Source of the DNA: Elusimicrobiota bacterium
Lineage (GTDB): Bacteria; Elusimicrobiota; Elusimicrobia; UBA1565; UBA9628
NCBI GenBank assembly: GCA_028717865.1
Contig: JAQUMZ010000057.1
Location: forward strand, 1 to 10,275
Reading direction: 5' to 3'
DNA: 10,275 nucleotides
A program made the position numbers and the translations under genes. This document shows positions 1 through 6,748 of the stretch, in pieces (position 1 is the stretch's first letter; every line of letters begins with the position of its first letter). The notes below the pieces were generated by a model. The model was not told where the DNA came from. It made no database searches and saw only the letters and a program-made list of their open reading frames with translations.

Positions 1-300
1 TCCGCCCGCGCCGCCCACTCCGCGGCCAGCAGGCCCGCCGCGCAGCCGGCCAGCATGAGCAGGGGGCGCCGCCGGCGAGCCAGCCAGTCGGGTAGGCCCT
101 CGGGTTGGGCGCGTCTGAGCCCCAGCTAGGGCAAAACGGCGGTCGCGGCGCCGGCGCCCAGCACGGCGAAGAATCCCCAGCCGTAGGCGAAGGGCCCCGG
201 GCGGGTCGGCCAGCCCATGAGGCAAAGCCAGACGAGCAGGCCGCCCGCCGCGGCCAGCCGCAGCGACGCCCTGTATTTGCGCTTTAGCCGGGGGTCTTCC

Positions 301-308
<8 letters not shown>
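1..308 (-). pseudogene. N-terminal part of a polytopic membrane protein, probably disrupted; runs off the left edge
   Basis: In the frame that begins ACG AGT AAG at 308, overlapping the end of macB, the minus strand encodes a plausible membrane protein: a basic N-terminus (SKEDPRLKRKYR), a hydrophobic segment at about residues 14-31, and a second at about 40-59. An in-frame TAG at 126-128 (codon 61) then interrupts it. The same frame continues open to the window edge and gives a third hydrophobic segment (around RPLLMLAGCAAGLLAAEW), so the two halves look like one protein. No ATG, GTG or TTG precedes residue 1; ACG differs from ATG by one transition, and TAG differs from CAG by one transition. 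The 8-base overlap with macB matches other overlaps in this operon. I read it as a decaying or miscalled last gene of the efflux operon. Its function is unknown because too little is visible. Readthrough or sequence error cannot be excluded. Confidence 0.5.
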
Positions 309-2261
<1,953 letters not shown>

Positions 2262-2262
<1 letters not shown>

Positions 2263-3269
2263 TAGCGGCCTCGCGTCGCGCGGGAGCCCTGCCCCTGCTG
2301 CTGGCCGCCGCCGGGGCGGCCGCCCAAGGCCAGAGGGCTCGACTGCAGGCCCTGCTGGGGGACGTAGCGGCCGCGGCCGAGCAGGACCTGCTCCCCGGCC
2401 CGCAGGCCGGAGATGACCTCGAGCTTGCTGCCGTTTTCGAGGCCGGTGGCGATCTCGCGCTGGACCGGCTTGTCCTCGGGTCCGGGGATCAGCACGTACT
2501 TGGTCCCGCCCGGACCCTCCTTGACCGCGCTGGCGGCGATGAGCAGGGCGTTTTCCTTGCGCTGGATGATGAAGGTCAGGTTGGCCGTCATCTGGGAGCG
2601 GAAGAAGGCGGGCGTGCGCTCGAGCCGGACCTTGACGCCGTAGGTGATGACGTTGGAGACGTTCTTGCCCTCGTAGAGGATGTCCGTGACCCGGCCGTCG
2701 GTCTTGCGGTCGAGGTAGGCGTCGAGCGTGACGCGAACCGGCATGCCCACGCGGATGCGGCCGATGTCCGATTCGTCGACCTGTCCGAGCACGATGAGGC
2801 TGTCGGCCATGGCGTAAAGGACCGTGCCGGCGTCCACGGTCTGGCCCACCACCACGTTGCGCAGTATGACCACGCCGGTCATGGGGGCGACGATGGGAGT
2901 TGGCTTGTAGGAGTCCTGCCATTCCTTGGCCGTCTCGGGCCCCTGGGCCCGGGCCGCGTCGAGGATGGCGGCCCGGTCGGTGGAACTCATCCAGGCGATA
3001 ATGTCGCCCGCCTTGACCTGGTCGCCCTCCTCGACCAGCAGCTTCTCCACGCGCCCCGAGATGGGCGGCTTGATCTCGACCCGGTTGAGGGGCGTGACCG
3101 TCCCCGTGGCTTCCACGGCGTCCTCGATGGCCCCGGTCTCGACCGCCACGGTGCGGCCGGGGCCGCGGCTGTTCTTGGCCTTGCCGTTCCAGAACATCCA
3201 GGCCAGGCTCGACAAGAGCAGCAGCCCCAGGACGAAGCCCGCGGCGAATCGTTTGGTCGTCATCTTCAT
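2262..3269 (-). CDS. Periplasmic adaptor (membrane fusion protein, MacA/HlyD-like) of the efflux pump
   Basis: This 335-residue protein joins the MacB-type transporter to the TolC-type channel across the periplasm. An N-terminal signal anchor (about 8-27) is followed by the two halves of a biotinyl-lipoyl domain (about 60-95, with SGRVEKLLVEEGDQVKAGD; and 126-152, with APMTGVV and GQTVDAG), then a beta-barrel (about 155-235) and a membrane-proximal domain (about 240-300). The helical hairpin between the lipoyl halves is very short, about residues 97-124, against roughly 60 or more residues in Escherichia coli MacA. The C-terminus is a Gly/Gln/Arg-rich tail (about 315-335). The ATG shares an ATGA overlap with the TolC-type gene upstream, and the TAG stop overlaps the GTG of macB. 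Membership of the adaptor superfamily is clear. I give no gene symbol because the short hairpin departs from classical MacA. Confidence 0.92.
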
Positions 3270-4537
3270 TCTCCCAAGCCCAGGCCCGCCGCCCTCTCCC
3301 ATTCGGCCTGGGCGGATGCGGCGCTCAGTTGGGCGGCCAGGGTCTGGCGTTCCTGGCTGATGCGGTCCGAGCTTATGATCTCCCAGTTGTCGTAGCTGAG
3401 CAGTCCGCTGTCGTAGCGGATGTCGGCCTCGGTGTTGCGCTGGCGGGCGGCGACGAGCAGCGCCGTGGCCACCTTGACCTGGGCCGCGGCGGAGGCCAGA
3501 TTGGTCCAGGAGTCGTCCAGGTCCACTAACGCCTGGGCGCGCACCGCGCGCAGGTCCTCGCGGGCCTTCTCGATATTGCGCTGGGCGGCCGATATGCCGT
3601 AGTAGGTCGCGGTGGGGCCGCCGCCGAAAATGGGATAGCTCAGGATGCCGCCCAGGCTCCAGCCGGATTGGCTCGAATCGAAGTTGGTGGGACCGGAGCG
3701 GGTGCGGGCGTAGCTGGCGGAAAAGCTCGGCCAAAGGGGGCTGCGCGACTGGTCCAGGGCGGCCCGCGCGGCTTTGACCGCCGCCTCTTGGACGGCGATG
3801 TCGGGCCGCCGCGAGAGCAGCGGCGAATCCGCGGCGGGCTCCTGGGGCAGTTCCCCGGCGGCCAGGGCGCCGGTGGCCGTGAAGGCCCGGAAGTCGTCGA
3901 GCCCCAACTGGCGGTCCAGGGCCTTCTGCGCGGCGCGCAGGTCGAGGCTGGAGAGCTCGTAGTCGGTTCCGGCCTGCAACGCCTGGGCCTGGGCGCGCAT
4001 CATGTTGCCCTTGGATTCCCGGCCGGAATTGTAGCGCAGGGTGACCAGCCGGGAGCTGCGCTCGCGCAGTTCCTTGATCTTGCGCGAGGTCTCGATGTTC
4101 TCCTGGGAAAAGAGGAGCTGCAGGAAGGCTTGGCGCAGCGCGAGGCGCACCTGCGCCGCGCTCAGGCGCAGTCCGGCCCTGGCTTGGCCGAGGGCCGCCT
4201 TGGAGCTCCTGATCGCGGCGATGTTGGAGAAGTTGAAGATGTCTATTCCCGCCGCGGCCTGGGCCTGCCACGACTTGCCCCCGCCCCGGGTGCCGCCGGT
4301 CTCGTTGTAGCCGTCGGAGAGGCTCAACTGGGGCATGATCCCGTTGAAGCTTCCCTTGTAGGAAGCTTCCCCGGCCTCCACGCCGCGGCGGGAGGACGCC
4401 AGGTCCGGGTTCTTGCGCAAGGCCAGGGCCACGCAATCGTCCCAGGTAAGGACCGCGCCAGCTTCCTGGCCGCGGGCCGAACTCGGCCAGGCCAGCAGGC
4501 CGGCGCAAGCCAGCAGCAGAGCTGCGGACTTAGTCAT
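3266..4537 (-). CDS. TolC-family outer-membrane efflux channel
   Basis: This 423-residue protein forms the outer-membrane exit duct. It has a cleavable signal peptide (KSAALLLACAGLLAW, with a likely cut after about residue 23) and two tandem OEP (outer membrane efflux protein) repeats, about 31-215 and 235-415. Typical signatures are the opening LTWDDCVALALRKNPDL, the helix around TLRYNSGRESKGNMMRAQ, the linker SRRPDIAVQEAAVKAARA that opens the second repeat, and the parallel second-repeat helix around DIRYDSGLLSYDNW. Length fits the family. Its ATG lies inside the end of the upstream sensor gene (8-base overlap), and its TGA overlaps the adaptor ATG. The order channel, adaptor, transporter marks a complete tripartite pump under the upstream sigma factor. 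Substrate specificity lies mainly with the inner-membrane partner, so none is assigned. Confidence 0.93.
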   Translation of the reverse strand: MTKSAALLLACAGLLAWPSSARGQEAGAVLTWDDCVALALRKNPDLASSRRGVEAGEASYKGSFNGIMPQLSLSDGYNETGGTRGGGKSWQAQAAAGIDIFNFSNIAAIRSSKAALGQARAGLRLSAAQVRLALRQAFLQLLFSQENIETSRKIKELRERSSRLVTLRYNSGRESKGNMMRAQAQALQAGTDYELSSLDLRAAQKALDRQLGLDDFRAFTATGALAAGELPQEPAADSPLLSRRPDIAVQEAAVKAARAALDQSRSPLWPSFSASYARTRSGPTNFDSSQSGWSLGGILSYPIFGGGPTATYYGISAAQRNIEKAREDLRAVRAQALVDLDDSWTNLASAAAQVKVATALLVAARQRNTEADIRYDSGLLSYDNWEIISSDRISQERQTLAAQLSAASAQAEWERAAGLGLGE

Positions 4538-4901
4538 GGCTTTCGCGGGGCGGTCCGCCCATGCGCCGGGTCCAGCGCTTCTTCATGGCCGCGAAGCGCT
4601 CGCGCTGCTCGGGCTTGAGGATACCTTCGATGTCCGCGTCCATGGCCGCGCGCGCGGCCTCGAACCGGGCCTTGGTTTCCTGGTGCAGGGCCGCGAGCTT
4701 CTCGCGATGGGCCTTCAGGACGGCCAGGACCGCGTCCCGCTGGCTTGCGTCGAGCTTGAGTTCCCGGTCGAACTTGGCGAGTATGCGCTCCTCGGTGGGC
4801 CCGTGGTGGCGCAGGCGCCAGACGCGCGCCCGGCAAAGCCCCGTTCCCGCCAGCAGGCCTATGAGCAGCGCCGGGATGACTTGCCGCCAGGATAATCTCA
4901 T
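4530..4901 (-). CDS. Small membrane-anchored periplasmic helical protein, Metal_resist/CpxP/ZraP/CnrX-like sensor
   Basis: This 123-residue protein has one N-terminal hydrophobic segment (about 7-22), with no convincing cleavage site or lipobox, so it is probably anchored with its C-terminus in the periplasm. The rest is almost all charged helix (about 36-110): ILAKFDRELKL, DASQRDAVLAVLKAHREKLA, then ILKPEQRERFAAMKKRW. The repeated L-x-x-x-Q-R phrase is the pattern of periplasmic heavy-metal-resistance and CpxP/Spy-type proteins. Possible metal ligands are H32, H33, H65, H73, several Met, and H122 near the C-terminus. It lies between an anti-sigma gene and a pump; in the known CnrYXH system the equivalent periplasmic protein (CnrX) senses metal and controls an anti-sigma/sigma pair. 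A sensory role here is inferred from that context. It could instead be a Spy-like chaperone. Overlaps are 4 bases upstream and 8 bases downstream. Confidence 0.75.
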   Translation of the reverse strand: MRLSWRQVIPALLIGLLAGTGLCRARVWRLRHHGPTEERILAKFDRELKLDASQRDAVLAVLKAHREKLAALHQETKARFEAARAAMDADIEGILKPEQRERFAAMKKRWTRRMGGPPRESHD

Positions 4902-5254
4902 CGTTCCTCCATGGCCAGGGCCAGTATGTCGTTTACGGCCTCCGCGTCGGATTTCGCCATGAGCCGGGCCAGCGGCAGGCCGTTGTCGGCCGCCAGCAGC
5001 ATCTGCGCCGGGGACTGCTCCGGAGCCGGCCAGAGCACGAAGAGCGCGCAGGCCGCGGCCAGGCTCAGGGCCGGGACCAGCCAGCGCAGCGCCTCCAGCA
5101 GTCTTGGCCGCGGCTCGGCCCCGGCTTCGACGCGGGCCATGACCCTGGCCGTGAAGGCCTCGGTCCGCGCGCGGCAGGGCGGCAGCGGCGGGCGCAGGAA
5201 AGCCCGGGCGATCTTTTCCCAATTGTCGCGGGACGGCGGGTCCTCTTCTTCCAT
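4898..5254 (-). CDS. Putative single-pass membrane anti-sigma factor
   Basis: This is a 118-residue protein. An N-terminal cytoplasmic stretch of about 55 residues carries two likely helices (NWEKIARAFLRP and TEAFTARVMARVEA). It is followed by one membrane helix (about 58-77) and a short periplasmic tail of about 40 residues with another predicted helix (LARLMAKSDAEAVNDILALAM). The layout is that of a transmembrane anti-sigma factor that holds a sigma factor at the membrane. There is no HxxxCxxC zinc motif, so it is not a classical ZAS-type anti-sigma; size and layout are closer to small anti-sigmas such as CnrY. The assignment rests mainly on position: 14 bases after the ECF sigma gene and overlapping the periplasmic sensor gene by ATGA. 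The N-terminal FTARVMARVEA phrase is common in short anti-sigma-like proteins beside ECF sigmas. Direct homology is not certain. Confidence 0.7.
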   Translation of the reverse strand: MEEEDPPSRDNWEKIARAFLRPPLPPCRARTEAFTARVMARVEAGAEPRPRLLEALRWLVPALSLAAACALFVLWPAPEQSPAQMLLAADNGLPLARLMAKSDAEAVNDILALAMEER

Positions 5255-5268
5255 GGCGGCCTCGCTGA

Positions 5269-5847
5269 TTAGACGAGTTCGGGGTCCAAAAAGTGTCGCA
5301 GGCGGTCCGCGAAGTCCTGCCGGGCCCGGCGCAGGCGGGCCTTTACGCTGTCCAGGGAGCAGGCCATGGCGCCCGCGATCTCCTCGTAGGAAAGGCCCTG
5401 GACCTCGCGCAGCACCAGCGCCAGGCGCTGTTCGGCGGGCAGGCAGGACAGGACCCGCTCGACGAGGTCCGCGTCCTCGCGCCGGCGCTGCTCGTCGGGG
5501 GGCGCCTCCAGGAGGCGCCCGATGCGCTCGCCCTCGGACTCCAGGAGGGCGTCCCAGGATTCGGTCTTGACGCGATTGCGCCGGCGCAGCAGGTCCAGGC
5601 AGTGGTTGGACGCGATCCGGTAGAGCCAGGTGGAGAAGGCGGAATCGCCCGCGAAGCGCGCCAGGCCCTGATAGGCCTTGAGGAATATCTCCTGGGCCGC
5701 GTCGTCGGCTTCGGCGGCGCCCAGCATGGAGACGCACAGGCCCAGGATGCGGGCATGGTGCCGGCGCACGAGCTCCGCGTATTCCTGCTTTTGGCCGGAG
5801 CTCACGCGCGAGACGAGTTCGGCGTCGCTGGTAGCTGTCTGGTCTAT
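5269..5847 (-). CDS. ECF-family RNA polymerase sigma factor, apparently starting at ATA
   Basis: This sigma-70 family protein of the extracytoplasmic-function class directs RNA polymerase to stress promoters. From the ATA start it has 192 residues: region 2 at about 26-92 (DDAAQEIFLKAYQGLARF, then STWLYRIASNHCLDLLRRR), a linker, and region 4 at about 132-182 (LPAEQRLALVLREVQGLSYEE, then SLDSVKARLRRAR, the recognition helix). The first conventional start is GTG at 5805, but it lacks a ribosome binding site and would remove residues SDAELVSR, which match the conserved ECF N-terminal helix. Upstream of these codons, before an in-frame TGA, ATA is the only possible initiator, and AGGAGG stands 8 bases before it. 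It heads the pump operon and is probably held by the anti-sigma encoded next; autoregulation is likely for this class but is not shown. Confidence 0.93.
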   Translation of the reverse strand: MDQTATSDAELVSRVSSGQKQEYAELVRRHHARILGLCVSMLGAAEADDAAQEIFLKAYQGLARFAGDSAFSTWLYRIASNHCLDLLRRRNRVKTESWDALLESEGERIGRLLEAPPDEQRRREDADLVERVLSCLPAEQRLALVLREVQGLSYEEIAGAMACSLDSVKARLRRARQDFADRLRHFLDPELV

Positions 5848-5855
5848 GGCCGCGG

Positions 5856-5861
5856 CCTCCT
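5856..5861 (-). promoter_or_regulatory. Shine-Dalgarno AGGAGG of the sigma gene; decides the ATA start
   Basis: On the minus strand a perfect AGGAGG is followed by 8 bases (CCGCGGCC) and then ATA at 5847-5845. No comparable site precedes the GTG at 5805. This is the main physical argument for initiation at ATA. GGCCGCGGCC around the spacer is a 10-base palindrome and could form a tiny hairpin, but the stem would be only about 3 pairs. Confidence 0.65.
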
Positions 5862-5862
5862 C

Positions 5863-5872
5863 TCATATATGA
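5863..5872. promoter_or_regulatory. Perfect 10-base palindrome TCATATATGA, possible operator
   Basis: TCATATATGA is its own reverse complement and lies immediately upstream of the sigma gene's ribosome binding site, overlapping the possible -10 hexamers. VapB-type ribbon-helix-helix proteins bind short palindromes in the promoter of their own operon, and two such proteins are encoded just downstream on the plus strand. The operator role is inferred. A single AT-only palindrome of this length could arise by chance in a promoter region. Confidence 0.3.
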
Positions 5873-5901
5873 TAGCGAAATTCGGCGCGGACTTTTCGGA
5901 T

Positions 5902-5927
5902 GGAACAAAACGCCGTCCTCATTCGTA
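5902..5927 (+). promoter_or_regulatory. Possible ECF-type promoter, GGAAC - 17 bases - CGTA, reading towards the ribbon-helix-helix/toxin genes
   Basis: GGAAC at 5902-5906 and CGTA at 5924-5927 are separated by 17 bases. Many ECF sigma factors recognise a -35 with an AAC core and a -10 with CGT (for example sigma-W: TGAAAC, 16 bases, CGTA). Transcription would begin near 5934, within or just before the ribosome binding site of the plus-strand gene at 5945, giving a very short leader. That closeness weakens the call, as does the absence of a matching pair facing the sigma gene. Confidence 0.3.
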
Positions 5928-5944
5928 TATAAGGTGGAGGGAAC

Positions 5945-6103
5945 ATGCACCGCGTGCCGATTCCGCTGGAGCGCTGGCAGTTCGCGGCCCTGCGCCTGTG
6001 GGCCAGGCGCGAGGACAGCAGCGTGGGCGAGGCCGTGCGCCGGGCGGTGGACGCGTTCATCGCCCGGGAGAGCATGAAAATAAGGAGATGTAATGATGTA
6101 TAA
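5945..6103 (+). CDS. Short solo ribbon-helix-helix protein, a paralogue of the downstream VapB antitoxin
   Basis: A strong ribosome binding site (GGTGGAGG, 4 bases before the ATG) starts a 52-residue protein. It consists of a ribbon-helix-helix DNA-binding fold and little else: beta-strand HRVPIPLE (2-9), helix A around QFAALRLWARRE (12-23), helix B around SVGEAVRRAVDAFIARE (26-42), then a short basic tail. It aligns without gaps to the next gene's N-terminus at about 20 of 39 positions (for example HR..I.LE..Q.AAL, WA.R.D.S, E.VR.AVD). It lacks the C-terminal tail that antitoxins use to bind the toxin. Its stop overlaps the VapB start by 11 bases, so its last residues are read from the VapB ribosome binding site. 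It is probably a DNA-binding subunit from a tandem duplication, either regulating the operon or a relic. Confidence 0.8.
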   Translation: MHRVPIPLERWQFAALRLWARREDSSVGEAVRRAVDAFIARESMKIRRCNDV

Positions 6104-6350
6104 TATTGTTGTGCATCGGACCCAGATTCTGCTTGAAGACCATCAATACGCGGCCCTTAAGGCCTGGGCCAAGCGTACGGACCGGAGTCTGTCCGAGGTC
6201 GTGCGCATGGCGGTCGACCGGCTGCTGGGCGTCGGCAAGAAGCGCGGCCGCCAATTGCGGTTGTCGGATCTCTACGGGATATTCTCCGACCCCGGGGGGC
6301 CTTCGTCCAACGCCGAAATCGACGCCGAGCTTTACGGATCGGGACAATGA
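6093..6350 (+). CDS. vapB: VapB-type antitoxin with a ribbon-helix-helix domain
   Basis: This 85-residue antitoxin should bind operator DNA as a dimer and neutralise the PIN toxin encoded next. The ribbon-helix-helix domain spans about residues 7-46: strand HRTQILLE, helix HQYAALKAWAKR, helix LSEVVRMAVDRLLG. It is followed by a basic hinge (GKKRGRQLRLSDLYG) and an acidic C-terminal arm (NAEIDAELYG) that would wrap the toxin. AAGGAG precedes tandem ATG ATG codons; the first is used here, although the second is equally possible. Its TGA overlaps the toxin ATG as ATGA, typical of coupled antitoxin-toxin pairs. The gene immediately upstream encodes a tail-less relative of its DNA-binding domain, which is unusual. 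Codon use resembles the flanking GC-rich genes. Confidence 0.88.
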   Translation: MMYNIVVHRTQILLEDHQYAALKAWAKRTDRSLSEVVRMAVDRLLGVGKKRGRQLRLSDLYGIFSDPGGPSSNAEIDAELYGSGQ

Positions 6351-6748
6351 AGCGGGTCTTCGTCGATACCTCGGCATGGTTCGCGGCGGGACGGCGGGAG
6401 GACCCCGGGCATGCGGCCGCGCGGGCTGCCCTGGATTCTTGGCAGGGGCGCCTGGTCACGAGCGATTTCGTATTCGACGAGTTGATCACGTTGGTACGCA
6501 AGCGCGCCGGCCACGCGGCGGCGGCCCGTGCGGGAACTCTCTTGAGGTCGGCCGGCGTGGCTGATTTGGTCTCGGTGACGTCCGAGGATCAGGAGGATGC
6601 CTGGGTGTTCTTTCTGCGCCACAAGGACAAGGCCTATTCCTTCACGGACTGCACGTCCTTCGCGCTTATGCGCCGCCTGAGGATTCAGGCCGTCGTCGCG
6701 ACCGACCCGCATTTCCGGCAGGCGGGCTTCGACGTCTTGCCGGCATGA
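6347..6748 (+). CDS. vapC: VapC-type PIN-domain toxin ribonuclease
   Basis: This 133-residue protein is the usual size for VapC. PIN-domain acidic residues are in order: D7 in FVDTSAW, E45 in FVFDELITLV, D101 in SFTDCTSFALM, and D120 in VVATDPHF. In the family these coordinate magnesium, and the enzyme cuts structured RNA, often tRNA or rRNA, when antitoxin is lost. The catalytic set is complete, so the toxin should be active. It overlaps vapB by ATGA and, less usually, its own TGA overlaps the start of a third gene, a zinc peptidase, by ATGA again. Which RNA it cuts cannot be predicted from sequence. Confidence 0.93.
   Translation: MKRVFVDTSAWFAAGRREDPGHAAARAALDSWQGRLVTSDFVFDELITLVRKRAGHAAAARAGTLLRSAGVADLVSVTSEDQEDAWVFFLRHKDKAYSFTDCTSFALMRRLRIQAVVATDPHFRQAGFDVLPA

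Larger units (their letters stand above)
5848..5944. promoter_or_regulatory. Divergent intergenic control region between the sigma/efflux operon and the ribbon-helix-helix/toxin operon
   Basis: This 97-base region must hold the promoters for both directions. It is more AT-rich than the flanking genes and carries TATATA at 5926-5931 and TATCAT/TATGAT-like hexamers around 5868-5877. No convincing TTGACA-type -35 box sits at the right spacing in either direction. A perfect palindrome (5863-5872) and an ECF-like promoter pair (5902-5927) are listed separately. Opposite-facing start signals at both ends (AGGAGG for the minus gene, GGTGGAGG for the plus gene) confirm that this is the divergent boundary. 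Confidence 0.6.

Noticed and set aside
2923..4508. Long minus-strand open frames that extend macB, the adaptor and the anti-sigma upstream
   Set aside because: The extra N-terminal stretches run through the neighbouring genes in another frame and are Pro/Arg/Gly-rich without motifs. The internal starts overlap the upstream stops and fit family lengths.
3668..4618. 316-codon plus-strand frame opposite the TolC-type gene
   Set aside because: It has no recognisable domain and lies entirely over a clear outer-membrane channel gene and the sensor gene.
5848..5857. GGCCGCGGCC palindrome as an operator or hairpin controlling the sigma gene
   Set aside because: Only about 3 base pairs could form around a loop, and GC-only palindromes are frequent by chance in DNA of this composition.
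5293..6093. 266-codon plus-strand frame across the sigma gene and control region
   Set aside because: It is antisense to sigma-70 region 2 and 4 motifs and out of frame with the well-placed 52-residue gene; no ribosome binding site.
6099..6104. Perfect TATAAT within the start of vapB
   Set aside because: No -35-like hexamer stands 17 bases upstream, and a start near 6111 would leave vapB without its ribosome binding site. Treated as coding sequence (Tyr-Asn codons).
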